DNA of 64,000 nucleotides from Henriciella marina DSM 19595 (GTDB lineage Bacteria; Pseudomonadota; Alphaproteobacteria; Caulobacterales; Hyphomonadaceae): NCBI RefSeq assembly GCF_000376805.1, contig NZ_AQXT01000002.1, forward strand, positions 3,038,001 through 3,102,000, given 5' to 3'. A program made the translations under genes and the position numbers. The notes under the pieces are model-generated. The model had not been told where the DNA came from. It ran no database searches and worked only from the letters and a program-made list of their open reading frames with translations. Positions within the stretch are counted from its first letter, which is position 1. Every line of letters starts with the position of its first letter. Positions 26,202-35,620 of this stretch are shown in pieces.

Positions 26202-26411
26202 GCTCGATTGAAATCACCTTCCGCACTCATGGCTGATGCGACCGCCGCGCTTGAAGATGCGCACGCAGCAGCGGCCAACGCCCAGTCACCGAAAATAGAC
26301 AGCGAACAATTCACGGCGCACGCCGAGTGTGCGGTGGCTAAGTCATTTGAAGCTATTGGCTTGGCGGAGCAGGCCTTGGCCAATCATCGGAAGTCTTCAG
26401 AAAGCCGCTGA
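26202..26411 (+). CDS. Small hypothetical protein upstream of recombinase module
   Basis: A 69-residue Ala-rich protein with predicted helices (ALMADATAALEDAHAAAANA, FEAIGLAEQALANH). No family recognised. The ATG at 26202 is preferred because the residues encoded upstream (from 26121) look unlike a protein N-terminus, but no good ribosome binding site is seen at either. It lies upstream of the DUF3489 gene, with a stem-loop between. Could be spurious. Confidence 0.35.
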   Translation, partial: ARLKSPSALMADATAALEDAHAAAANAQSPKIDSEQFTAHAECAVAKSFEAIGLAEQALANHRKSSESR

Positions 26412-26451
26412 CTTTCGGCTGGACTTCGCGCCCCAACAGAGCGTGAGTGTA

Positions 26452-26480
26452 GGCGCGCCGAAAACGAATTTCGGCGCGCC
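26452..26480 (+). promoter_or_regulatory. GC-rich hairpin in the leader of the recombinase module
   Basis: GGCGCGCCGAAA pairs perfectly with TTTCGGCGCGCC, 12-bp stem and 5-base loop (ACGAA). No T-run follows, so it is not a simple terminator; it may protect RNA ends, pause transcription or bind a protein. It lies 73 bases before the DUF3489 start. Confidence 0.45.
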
Positions 26481-26553
26481 AGCCCCCTTCAGATGGCCGG
26501 GCCTTCAGCCAGTGGGAGCGGCCAATCGCTCCTCGCAAACTGAAGGAAAACCA

Positions 26554-26793
26554 ATGACTACATCAACCAAACCGAAAACCCAGAAGAAGCCGCTTACAAA
26601 ACGCGAGCAGCTTGTGAACCTGCTCAACAAGAAAGACGGCGTCACGGTCAATCAGATCTCCGAAGCCCTGGACTGGCTTCCGCATACCGTTCGCGCGGCA
26701 CTCACCCGAGTGCGGGCAGAAGATGGAAAGCTGGAGAAGCTCCCGCCGGCGGACGGAGACCGTTACGCGCGCTACCGTCTGGAGAAAGCGTGA
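26554..26793 (+). CDS. DUF3489 family protein
   Basis: A 79-residue protein whose C-terminal 60 residues form a DUF3489 winged-helix-like domain: LTKREQLVNLLNKKDGVTVNQISEALDWLPHTVRAALTRVR, then a wing and a basic end. The N-terminal tail is Lys/Thr rich. The ATG at 26554 is preceded by AAGGAAAA. The DUF3489-DUF2924-recombinase triad is a recurring module in alphaproteobacterial genomes; DUF3489 is presumably a DNA-binding accessory factor for the recombinase (inference). Its stop overlaps the DUF2924 start by 4 bp. Confidence 0.85.
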   Translation: MTTSTKPKTQKKPLTKREQLVNLLNKKDGVTVNQISEALDWLPHTVRAALTRVRAEDGKLEKLPPADGDRYARYRLEKA

Positions 26794-27215
26794 TGACTGC
26801 CTTTATGCTAGCCAATATGGAGATCCTGCGGGACATGCCCCGCGGGGAGCTCCTCGCCTTATGGGAAACCCTCAGTTCGCAGGCGCCTCCCAATCGAACA
26901 AGTACGCCTTTTCTCGCTCGCCTAATTGCGTATGAGGCCCAGGCTCAGAAGTACGGCGATTTAGGTAAGCGCCTGCAATCCACACTCGAACGGATCGCCG
27001 CGGGTGACCCGCCGCCAGAAGCTGCAAAGATCGCAACGCAAGGTACCCGGCTCGTGCGGGAGTGGAATGGCGTCCAGCACTCGGTCGACGTAACGGCTGA
27101 TGGAGTGATCTATCGCGGCAAAACATTTCGTTCGCTGAGTGCGGTTGCCCGAGAGATTACTGGCGCGCGCTGGTCCGGCCCTCGCTTCTTTGGCTTGCAG
27201 CGTAAGCAGACCTGA
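26790..27215 (+). CDS. DUF2924 family protein
   Basis: A 141-residue protein matching DUF2924: an N-terminal LRDMPRGELLALWETL helix, FLARLIAYEAQAQKYGDL, and the conserved C-terminal part GTRLVREWNGVQHSVDVTADGVIYRGKTFRSLSAVAREITGARWSGPRFFGL, in which TFRSLSAVARxITG-WSGP-FFGL is the family signature. The C-terminal domain resembles small beta-rich DNA- or nucleotide-binding folds. It always travels with a large serine recombinase; here the recombinase starts 2 bases after its stop. Confidence 0.88.
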   Translation: MMTAFMLANMEILRDMPRGELLALWETLSSQAPPNRTSTPFLARLIAYEAQAQKYGDLGKRLQSTLERIAAGDPPPEAAKIATQGTRLVREWNGVQHSVDVTADGVIYRGKTFRSLSAVAREITGARWSGPRFFGLQRKQT

Positions 27216-27217
27216 CC

Positions 27218-28885
27218 ATGGCCAAGACGACGATCCGCTGCGCGATCTACACTCGCAAATCCCATGAGGAGGGCCTCGAGCAGGGCTTTAATTCTCTCGA
27301 CGCTCAATGGGAGGCCTGCAAGGCGTACGTTGAAAGCCAGAAGCATGAAGGCTGGAAGCTTCTGACGACGCGATACGATGATGGCGGCATCTCAGGTGGA
27401 CATATGGAGCGGCCGGGCCTGCAAACTCTTCTCGACGATATCGATGCGGGCAGGATTGACATGGTGGTCGTCTACAAGATCGACCGGCTCACACGTTCGC
27501 TTGCCGACTTTGCGCGCCTGGTCGAGCGGTTCGATAAGTCAGACTGTTCCTTTGTCTCCGTCACGCAGGCGTTCAATACATCCACGAGCATGGGCCGGCT
27601 AACGCTCAACGTCCTTCTGTCTTTCGCGCAATTTGAGCGTGAGGTCACTGCAGAGCGGATCCGAGATAAACTGGCCGCCTCCGCCAAACGAGGGCTCTGG
27701 ATGGGCGGACTGGCCCCGCTTGGTTATGACCCGCATCCTGATCCCAACAAGCGGGAGCTGGTCCTGAACAAAGGTGAGGCCGAGACGGTAAGGCGGCTCT
27801 TTGCGCTTTACGATGAGCATCAATGCCTTGGCGCGGTAGCTCGCAAAGCTAGCCTTGAAGGCATCCGCTCGAAGGAGCGGACGTTTAAAAGCGGGAAGTC
27901 CCTCGGTGGATGTGAGATGTCCCGGGGCGCGATCCATTCTCTTCTCACCAACCCGGTTTATCGCGGCATGGTCCGGCATAAGGAGAACGCCTATCCTTCA
28001 ACTCATCCTGCGATCATTGATGAGGTGCTCTGGTCGCGGGTGCAGGATCGGTTGAAGGAGAAGAGCGCACGACAACGCGGGCAGCGAGGTCAGAAGACCA
28101 ACGAAGGATCGCCGCTGACGGGTCGGCTCTATGATGAAACGGGTGAGCGCCTCACACCAACCTATGCCAACGCAAAAGGTCGCCGGTGGCGATACTATGT
28201 CTCTCGAGGCTTGCTCAACAGTAAGAGCGAGGCTTCCGGAGGATGGCGACTACCAGCTGCCAAACTCGAAAAAGCCGTGACTGAGGCTCTGCGAAACTGG
28301 CTGCGGACGGCCCCTCAACATCTGCTCGCCAACCCAGATGCAGAATCTTTCGGCAGGCTCTCAGCTGGACTGGCTGAGATCGAGCAGCTGGCATCTTCCG
28401 CAACGCCTGCCAGGAGCTTCCGGTTCTTGGGGCGTATTGATGTGGGGATAGGGGAGTTGAGACTGACCTTAGATGCCGACGCGCTTGCTGCTGCCACCGC
28501 CATCCCAACGAGCGAATTGTCCCTGCCAGCTTTAGTTCACGCAGAAGATTTTACCTTGAAGAAGCGCGGCGTCGAGACTGTGCTCATTCTTGGCGCACCA
28601 ACACCGCAGCGAGATACCACCCTCATCAATGCCATCGCCAGATCACATGTCTGGATGAAGACGTGGCGGGCGGGTGCATCGCTGGCAGATATCGCCTCAA
28701 GCATCGGCTGGACCCCATCGCCGCTGCGCCAGCGAATGAAACTGGCTTTTCTTTCGCCGGCGATTGTCAAAGCGATCCTGGATGGACGTCAGCCTGCAGA
28801 TCTGAGCCTTGAGAAAATTTTGCGATCAGACCTTCCACCGGATTGGGATCGCCAAGCTGAATTCTTGGGTTTTGAACTTCCCTGA
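27218..28885 (+). CDS. Large serine recombinase
   Basis: Site-specific DNA recombinase of 555 residues. The N-terminal resolvase domain carries AIYTRKSHEEGLEQGFNSLDAQ, where the Ser in YTRKS is the nucleophile, and DRLTRSLADFARLVERF with the conserved Arg. A recombinase domain follows (GLAPLGYDP, RKASLEGIRSKERTF, NPVYRGMVRHKE) and a Cys-poor C-terminal region with a coiled part. Such enzymes integrate and excise elements or phages. It ends one base before a repeat array adjacent to tRNA-Ser, suggesting it mobilises this island. Gene order DUF3489-DUF2924-recombinase is intact and all frames are open, so the module may be active. Confidence 0.92.
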   Translation: MAKTTIRCAIYTRKSHEEGLEQGFNSLDAQWEACKAYVESQKHEGWKLLTTRYDDGGISGGHMERPGLQTLLDDIDAGRIDMVVVYKIDRLTRSLADFARLVERFDKSDCSFVSVTQAFNTSTSMGRLTLNVLLSFAQFEREVTAERIRDKLAASAKRGLWMGGLAPLGYDPHPDPNKRELVLNKGEAETVRRLFALYDEHQCLGAVARKASLEGIRSKERTFKSGKSLGGCEMSRGAIHSLLTNPVYRGMVRHKENAYPSTHPAIIDEVLWSRVQDRLKEKSARQRGQRGQKTNEGSPLTGRLYDETGERLTPTYANAKGRRWRYYVSRGLLNSKSEASGGWRLPAAKLEKAVTEALRNWLRTAPQHLLANPDAESFGRLSAGLAEIEQLASSATPARSFRFLGRIDVGIGELRLTLDADALAAATAIPTSELSLPALVHAEDFTLKKRGVETVLILGAPTPQRDTTLINAIARSHVWMKTWRAGASLADIASSIGWTPSPLRQRMKLAFLSPAIVKAILDGRQPADLSLEKILRSDLPPDWDRQAEFLGFELP

Positions 28886-28899
28886 TCCGGCCAGAAAAT

Positions 28900-29070
28900 T
28901 TCCCTGTTATTGGAAACAAGTTCCCTGTTCCGCATTTGAAAATTCCCTGTTCTCATGTGCAGGGAATTTAAAGGCTAGAGCACTGTAAGTACGTGGGTAT
29001 TAGGGTGTTTGAAGTGCGTCGTTCCCTGTTAAAACGCCTGAAAACGCTGTAAATCGGCCGTAACAGGGTA
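28900..29070. repeat. Array of TTCCCTGTT repeats between recombinase and tRNA-Ser
   Basis: Four direct copies of TTCCCTGTT lie at 28900-28908, 28921-28929, 28943-28951 and 29022-29030, with an inverted AACAGGGTA at 29062-29070 and a variant TTCCCTGAT at 28878-28886. A perfect palindrome AATTCCCTG-N10-CAGGGAATT sits at 28941-28968. The 353-base gene-free stretch 28886-29238 holds this array, the remainder being unassigned AT-richer DNA and a terminator. It is a candidate binding/crossover region for the recombinase. Confidence 0.6.
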
Positions 29071-29171
29071 TTCTGCCTCTAAGAGATCTGGCGAAATTAG
29101 GCGCTAGAGACTTTGGCCCAGATATCGCGGAAGATCAGGGTAATGTGATTAGAATGGAGACCGCAGGGCAT

Positions 29172-29195
29172 GAAAAAGCCCGCCAGTGGCGGGCT
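29172..29195 (-). terminator. Rho-independent terminator of tRNA-Ser
   Basis: Minus strand reads AGCCCGCCACTGGCGGGCT followed by TTTTT. Perfect 8-bp GC stem (29177-29195) and U-run downstream of the tRNA 3' end. Confidence 0.75.
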
Positions 29196-29238
29196 ATCTG
29201 GGAAGTTTCGAGATCTGGTCTTCAAATTTGCGGGTCCG

Positions 29239-29328
29239 TGGCGGAGAGAGAGGGATTCGAACCCTCGGAGCCCTTGCGAGCTCACTAGTTTTCGAGACTA
29301 GCCTATTCAACCACTCTAGCACCTCTCC
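29239..29328 (-). tRNA. tRNA-Ser (anticodon CGA)
   Basis: The 90-nt cloverleaf reads GGAGAGGTGCTAGAGTGG at the 5' end, anticodon loop CTCGAAA (anticodon CGA), a long variable arm typical of tRNA-Ser, T loop GGTTCGAATCC and 3' CTCTCC-G-CCA. The 7-bp acceptor pairs GGAGAGG with TCTCTCC (one G-U). CCA is encoded. The 3' end faces the recombinase and repeat array. Confidence 0.95.
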
Positions 29329-29394
29329 GTAGGGGCGGGGAGATAGCGTGGGAGCCGGGTGCACGCAAGCCCCCGGATTCATGCAGGACAGGGT

Positions 29395-29423
29395 TTGACA
29401 CAGGAGGGCCGATAGTGTTTATC
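29395..29423 (+). promoter_or_regulatory. Sigma-70 type promoter of rplU-rpmA
   Basis: TTGACA (29395-29400), 17-base spacer, TTTATC (29418-29423). It is 69 bases upstream of the L21 start, and the position suits a ribosomal protein promoter. Confidence 0.55.
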
Positions 29424-29492
29424 CGCGCCTTCATGTCCGGCGCCTTGCGCGTGCGGACACTCAACTAATTCACCTTCCGGAAGGATGAGGCC

Positions 29493-30191
29493 ATGTTCGC
29501 GGTCATCAAGACTGGTGGCAAACAATACAAGGTCGCCGAGGGCGACCAGATTGTTGTCGAGAAGCTCGCTGCCGATGCTGGCGCAGACGTAACCTTCGAC
29601 GTGCTGATGCTGGGCGACGGAAAGTCCGTCACGCTCGGTGCGCCTGTCGTTGATGGCGCAAGCGTCGTCGGTGAGATTGCCGCCCAGCGCAAGGGCGACA
29701 AGAAGCTGATCATGAAGAAGCGTCAGCGTAACACCTATCGTCGCAAGAAAGGCCATCGCCAGCTTGAAAGCGTCGTCACGATCACCTCGATCCTGACCGA
29801 CGGCAAGAAGCCTGCGGCGAAGAAGGCCGCTGCGCCGAAAGCCGAAGACGCGCCAAAGGCAGAGGCCAAGCCTGCTGCCAAGAAGGACGCGGCTCCGGCG
29901 AAGGAAGCTGCTCCAAAAGCACAGGCGCCAAAGGCTGCTGACAAGCCGAAGACGGACGATCGCGGCCGCCTTGAGCAGGCAGTCGGCAAGGCGGACGATC
30001 TGAAAAAGATCTCCGGTGTCGGGCCGGCCATGGAGAAGAAGCTGAACACAGCTGGTATCTTCCACTTCTGGCAGGTTGCCGACCTCAACAAGACGCAGGC
30101 CCAGGAACTTGATGACGAAGCCGGTCTCGGCGGTCGCATCGAGCGCGACGAATGGGTCAAGCAGGCCAAGCAACTGGCAAAAGACGCCTGA
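29493..30191 (+). CDS. rplU: 50S ribosomal protein L21 with C-terminal HhH-like extension
   Basis: Large-subunit protein binding 23S rRNA. Residues 1-102 are standard L21 ([35 protein letters not shown]). Residues 105-160 are a Lys/Ala/Pro-rich linker. Residues 165-232 form an added domain ([37 protein letters not shown]) like the helix-hairpin-helix segments found in NADH dehydrogenase subunit E or DNA-repair proteins. Total length 232 versus about 100 for typical L21. GGAAGG lies upstream of the ATG. Co-transcribed with rpmA 39 bases downstream. Confidence 0.95.
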   Translation: MFAVIKTGGKQYKVAEGDQIVVEKLAADAGADVTFDVLMLGDGKSVTLGAPVVDGASVVGEIAAQRKGDKKLIMKKRQRNTYRRKKGHRQLESVVTITSILTDGKKPAAKKAAAPKAEDAPKAEAKPAAKKDAAPAKEAAPKAQAPKAADKPKTDDRGRLEQAVGKADDLKKISGVGPAMEKKLNTAGIFHFWQVADLNKTQAQELDDEAGLGGRIERDEWVKQAKQLAKDA

Positions 30192-30230
30192 AGTCTGATA
30201 TAGACTTCATAAGGATCAAGGAGCGCCCTT

Positions 30231-30500
30231 ATGGCACATAAAAAATCTGGCGGTTCGTCACGTAACGGTCGCGATTCAAACCCGAAATATCTTGGCGTGA
30301 AGAAGTTCGGCGGCCAGCACGTGGTCCCCGGCAACATCATCATCCGCCAGCGCGGCACAAAGACCTATGCAGGCAAGAATGTCGGCATGGGCAAGGACCA
30401 CACGCTCTTCGCGCTTGAAGAGGGCAAGGTCGAGTTCAAGCGCTCGCGCGGTGACCGCCAGTATGTGTCCGTTGTGCCAATGGCTGACGCTGCAGAATAA
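30231..30500 (+). CDS. rpmA: 50S ribosomal protein L27
   Basis: The 89-residue L27 begins [27 protein letters not shown], the conserved N-terminus that reaches the peptidyl-transferase centre. No N-terminal prosequence as in Firmicutes. Ends in a short acidic tail. Followed by a clear terminator at 30556. Confidence 0.97.
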   Translation: MAHKKSGGSSRNGRDSNPKYLGVKKFGGQHVVPGNIIIRQRGTKTYAGKNVGMGKDHTLFALEEGKVEFKRSRGDRQYVSVVPMADAAE

Positions 30501-30555
30501 GGCCTGGCCAAAGCGGGCTACGGCGCCGCTGACCGGACAGACCTGACAAGTTTGA

Positions 30556-30584
30556 AGGGGAGACAGGCGCTGTCTCCCCTTTTT
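30556..30584 (+). terminator. Rho-independent terminator after rpmA
   Basis: AGGGGAGACAG pairs with CTGTCTCCCCT across a GCG loop (11-bp stem), followed by TTTTT (30580-30584). Confidence 0.85.
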
Positions 30585-30622
30585 CTATGCGCGTGGCCCG
30601 ATAGGGGGCAGGGACGAAGACA

Positions 30623-32203
<1,581 letters not shown>

Positions 32204-32204
<1 letters not shown>

Positions 32205-33319
32205 TGGGCTCGCCGCTCGATAAGGCCCGCCGGATCGTCATCAAGACCGGCTCTTCGCTGATCGCGGCGAAAGGCGCCCCGCGCCATGACTGGCTGAAGG
32301 GGCTTGCGGCAGACATCGCCGCCCTGAGAGAGAGCGGCAAGGATGTCGTCTGGGTCTCGTCCGGCGCGGTTGCGCTCGGTCGCCCGCATCTGGGGCCAGG
32401 CAGCCAGAAGAAACTGGAAGAGAAACAGGCCGCCGCCGCGCTCGGCCAGCCGCTTCTCATGTCGGCCATTGCCGATGCGCTGGCACCGCATGGCATCAAG
32501 GCGGCCCAGGCGCTCCTGACGCTCGAGGATACAGAACGCCGCCGCCGCTGGCTGAATGCGCGCGCGACCCTCGATACGCTGCTGGGGGCAGGCGCGATCC
32601 CGATCATCAATGAGAATGACACCGTTGCGACAGAAGAAATCCGCTACGGCGATAATGACCGGCTGGCCGCCCGCGTCGCGCAGATGCTGAGCGCCGATGT
32701 CCTGATCCTCCTCTCGGATGTCGATGGTCTCTATACTGCCGATCCGCGCAAGGACGCGGCGGCTACTCATATTGGCGAACTTCTCGAGCTGACAGACGCA
32801 CACGACGCCATGGCAGGCAACGCCAACGCCGATACCGGCGTCGGAACAGGCGGCATGGCGACCAAGCTTGCCGCCGCCAGGATTGCTTTCGGGGCAGGGT
32901 GTGCCACGGCGATCACGCTGGGTGAGCGGCCCAGGCCGGTTCACGCCCTGCAATCTGGCGAGCGCGCCACCTGGATCATCCCGCCTGTCTCGCCTGACAC
33001 CGCTCGCAAGGCCTGGCTCAAGGGCCATCTGACGCCAGAGGGCGCGGTGCTTGTCGATCAGGGGGCCATGCGCGCCTTGCTGAAGGGCTCCAGCCTGCTT
33101 GCAGTCGGCGTCACCGGAGTGGAGGGACGCTTTGAAAAGGGCGCAGCCGTCGCCATCAAGGGGCCTGGCGGGGAACTGGTGGCCAAGGGCGTCACCGCTT
33201 ATGATGCCGCTGACGTTCAGCGTCTGGCCGGCGCCCATAGCGACGACATAGAAGCCCGGCTTGGCTATCGTGGCCGCCCCGCGGTCATCCACCGGGATGA
33301 CCTTGTTCTCGACAGTTGA
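32204..33319 (+). CDS. proB: Glutamate 5-kinase
   Basis: First enzyme of proline synthesis: phosphorylates glutamate to glutamyl 5-phosphate. The 371 residues have an amino acid kinase domain ([73 protein letters not shown]) and a C-terminal PUA domain ([29 protein letters not shown]). The ATG at 32204 overlaps the obgE stop by one base, so translation is coupled. The obgE-proB order is usual in alphaproteobacteria. Confidence 0.97.
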
Positions 33320-33392
33320 ACCAGCCGCCCGCTTGACGAGGCACGCCGGGACTGTCCAGTGTCGGTGCACAAGTCTTTGAGGGAGGACGGCC

Positions 33393-34829
33393 ATAACACC
33401 GAAGCGTATTGGACTGTGGCTCGGGCCGCTGCTGGCGCTGCTCATGGCGGCGGCAGGCACACCTGAAGGTCTTGGCTGGCCCGCCTGGGGGACGGCCTGT
33501 CTTCTGGTCTGGATGGCCCTCTGGTGGGCCACAGAAGCCATCCCGATCCCGGCGACATCCCTGCTGCCGCTCGTGGTCCTGCCGCTCATCGATGCAGGCA
33601 CGCCCCGGACCGTTGGCGGCGACTATATGCACCATATCGTGGTCCTGCTGCTCGGCGGCTTCGTCATCGCAATGGGAATAGAGCGCTGGGGTCTGCACAA
33701 GCGGATTGCGCTGAATGTCGTGACCCGTGTGGGGACAGCGCCCCGAATGCTGGTGCTCGGCTTCATGGTCGCGACCGCGCTCCTCTCCATGTGGATTTCA
33801 AACACCGCGACCACGCTGATGATGGTCCCCATCGCGCTTTCCGCCGCCGCTGCCGTCGGCGGGGAGGACCGCGCCTTTCCTGTCGCGCTCTTGCTCGGCG
33901 TCTGTTACGCCGCGTCCATTGGCGGTGTCGCCACGCCGATCGGCACGCCAACCAATCTCATCGCGATCAACTGGCTGCAGGCCGAGGCCGGGGCAACCAT
34001 CGGTTTTCCGCAATGGATGGCGTTCGGTATTCCAACCGCCTGCGTGCTGGTGCCCGCTGCCTGGTGGGCCGTCACACGAGAGCTTCCCAAGAGCGCCTCA
34101 GGAACCGCCGCCCATGCCGAAATCGAAGACCAGCGCCGCGGGCTCGGCCGCATCTCGACGTCCGAAGCGCGGGCCGCGGCTGTCTTTGGTCTCATCGCAT
34201 TTCTCTGGGTGATGCGCCTCATCATCGTGGGGGCGCTTGAAACGGCTGGCTGGCCGCTCCTGTCCAGCTATAGCGGCGCTCAGGTCGACATGATGATCGC
34301 CATCTTCGGGGCCGTGCTGATGTTCCTTGTGCCGGCGGGCAAGTCCGAAGGCCGCGCGCTTCTCAACTGGGAGGAGGCAGAGCGGCTTCCCTGGGGAGTG
34401 CTCATCCTGTTCGGGGGCGGGATCGCACTCGGCAATGCCGTCACCCGCACCGGCCTCTCGGCATGGATTGGCGAACAGCTCAGCGTGCTCTCTGTCCTGC
34501 CGCCGCTCGTCTTTATTGTGGCCGTCGTGACACTTGTGATTTTTCTGACAGAGCTGACGTCCAACGTTGCCACCATGACGACGCTCGCCCCGATCCTCGG
34601 CGCGCTCGCAATCGGCGTCGGCGCGGCCCCTGAAAGTCTGCTTGGGCCAGCTGCGGTTGCGGCATCCTGCGCTTTCATGCTGCCAGTCGCGACCGCCCCG
34701 AACGCGATCATCTATGCCAGCGGAGAAATATCCATCGGCCAGATGATGAAGCGCGGCCTGCGTGTAAACCTCATCGGGATCGTGATTATCAGCGCGATCG
34801 GCTATTGGCTGGCGCCGCTATTCCTGTAA
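33393..34829 (+). CDS. SLC13/DASS family transporter with apparent ATA start codon
   Basis: Sodium:dicarboxylate/sulfate symporter-like membrane protein, about 478 residues and 11-12 helices. Motifs: MALWWATEAIPIPATSLLPLV, MWISNTATTLMMVPIALS (first SNT), GVATPIGTPTNLIA, FLTELTSNVATMTTLAPILGALA (second SNT-like) and MLPVATAPNAIIYASGE. The family N-terminus TPKRIGLWLGPLLALLMA lies upstream of the first ATG (33444) and is in frame from ATA at 33393, which is preceded by GGAGG with 6-base spacing. An in-frame TGA (33378) excludes any start further upstream. A conservative annotation would start at 33444 and lose 17 family-like residues. Substrate unknown (di- or tricarboxylate or sulfate). Confidence 0.88.
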   Translation: MTPKRIGLWLGPLLALLMAAAGTPEGLGWPAWGTACLLVWMALWWATEAIPIPATSLLPLVVLPLIDAGTPRTVGGDYMHHIVVLLLGGFVIAMGIERWGLHKRIALNVVTRVGTAPRMLVLGFMVATALLSMWISNTATTLMMVPIALSAAAAVGGEDRAFPVALLLGVCYAASIGGVATPIGTPTNLIAINWLQAEAGATIGFPQWMAFGIPTACVLVPAAWWAVTRELPKSASGTAAHAEIEDQRRGLGRISTSEARAAAVFGLIAFLWVMRLIIVGALETAGWPLLSSYSGAQVDMMIAIFGAVLMFLVPAGKSEGRALLNWEEAERLPWGVLILFGGGIALGNAVTRTGLSAWIGEQLSVLSVLPPLVFIVAVVTLVIFLTELTSNVATMTTLAPILGALAIGVGAAPESLLGPAAVAASCAFMLPVATAPNAIIYASGEISIGQMMKRGLRVNLIGIVIISAIGYWLAPLFL

Positions 34830-34839
34830 GGGCGCGGCT

Positions 34840-35139
34840 TTAATCGTCCTCATCATTCTCGCCGAAGCCATCGGCGATGAGGGCGCAGACGGCATCCACG
34901 GCAGCTGCCGCATCCGGCCCGCTTGCCCGCACATCGACCTCGCTGCCCTGATGGGCGGCCAGCATCAAGAGATCCATGATGGAATGGGCATTGGCCACCT
35001 CTTCATTGCGGATGACGAAGACCTGCTCCGGCAACGTCACCGCAAGCCTGGCGAGCTTTGCAGATGCGCGGGCATGCAGCCCCTTGCGGTTCACGATACG
35101 AAGGCGCCGCTCGACCGTGCTGTCCCCTTGTGTGCTCAC
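34840..35139 (-). CDS. ptsH: HPr family phosphocarrier protein
   Basis: A 99-residue HPr/NPr protein. The phosphorylated His22 lies in NRKGLHARASAKL; the S53 region AHSIMDLLMLAA matches the regulatory serine site. The C-terminus is acidic (GFGENDEDD). In alphaproteobacteria this protein acts in a phosphorelay with EINtr and mannose-type EIIA for carbon/nitrogen control rather than sugar uptake. Starts overlap the EIIA stop by 4 bp. Confidence 0.93.
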   Translation of the reverse strand: MSTQGDSTVERRLRIVNRKGLHARASAKLARLAVTLPEQVFVIRNEEVANAHSIMDLLMLAAHQGSEVDVRASGPDAAAAVDAVCALIADGFGENDEDD

Positions 35140-35540
35140 GGCGTCTTGTCCATCACTTCAGAGGCGATGCGGATATAGGCCTGCCCCGCATCGCGCCCGG
35201 CCTTCACCGCCTCGTCGAGTTTCACATCTTCGCGCACCTCGATCAGCTTGATCAGCATTGGCAGGTTCACGCCCGCGATCACATCGATCTTGGCGTCGGG
35301 CATGACGGAGATGGCGAGATTGGACGGTGTCCCTCCGAACATGTCGGTGACGATGATGACGCCTTTCCCCGAGTTGCAGGCGGCGACGGTTTCGCGGATC
35401 TGCTCACGGCGCGCATCGATATCGTCTTCCGGCTCGATCGAAATAGACCGAAAAAAGTCCTGCTCACCGACAACGTGTTCGGTCGCCCTGACGAGCTCCC
35501 GCGCCAGCTTTCCATGGCTCACCACGACAATACCAATCAT
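35136..35540 (-). CDS. PTS EIIA component, mannose/fructose family
   Basis: A 134-residue EIIA-Man-type protein. The start IGIVVVSHGKLARELV contains the phosphorylated His9; IIVTDMFGGTPSN is the family motif around residue 62. There are no permease partners nearby, so it is part of the regulatory incomplete PTS (PTS-Ntr-like), as in rhizobia and Caulobacter relatives. It is 80 bases downstream of chvG. The hprK and rapZ genes that often lie between chvG and this gene are not present here. Confidence 0.93.
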   Translation of the reverse strand: MIGIVVVSHGKLARELVRATEHVVGEQDFFRSISIEPEDDIDARREQIRETVAACNSGKGVIIVTDMFGGTPSNLAISVMPDAKIDVIAGVNLPMLIKLIEVREDVKLDEAVKAGRDAGQAYIRIASEVMDKTP

Positions 35541-35620
35541 TAGAATTTTATTCCGTCCTCCCTCTTAAAGGATGCTGACAGCTCCTGACGGTAGGTCAAG
35601 ACAGTTTCGTGGCCAGTTAT

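Larger units (their letters stand above)
1..29238. mobile_element. Putative heavy-metal resistance genomic island (right part)
   Basis: Almost every gene from the left edge to about 29238 concerns copper, mercury or Zn/Cd/Co resistance, or a recombination module. The right edge is a large serine recombinase, a repeat array and the 3' end of a tRNA-Ser gene; beyond it lie core genes. Pseudogene remnants (16212-16551, 25828-26079) support repeated acquisition and decay. The left boundary lies outside the window, and no matching duplicate of the tRNA 3' end was found inside it, so extent and mobility are inferred. Confidence 0.55.

Noticed and set aside
28900-29070. Plasmid origin iterons
   Set aside because: No replication initiator gene is present and the copies are unevenly spaced; association with the recombinase fits better.
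29379-30173. Minus-strand long frame opposite rplU
   Set aside because: It is an antisense shadow of a Lys/Ala-rich protein and overlaps its whole length; no family resemblance.
33444-33446. ATG 33444 as the true start of the SLC13 gene
   Set aside because: Possible, but it would cut off a family-like segment and lacks a ribosome binding site; retained only as the conservative alternative.
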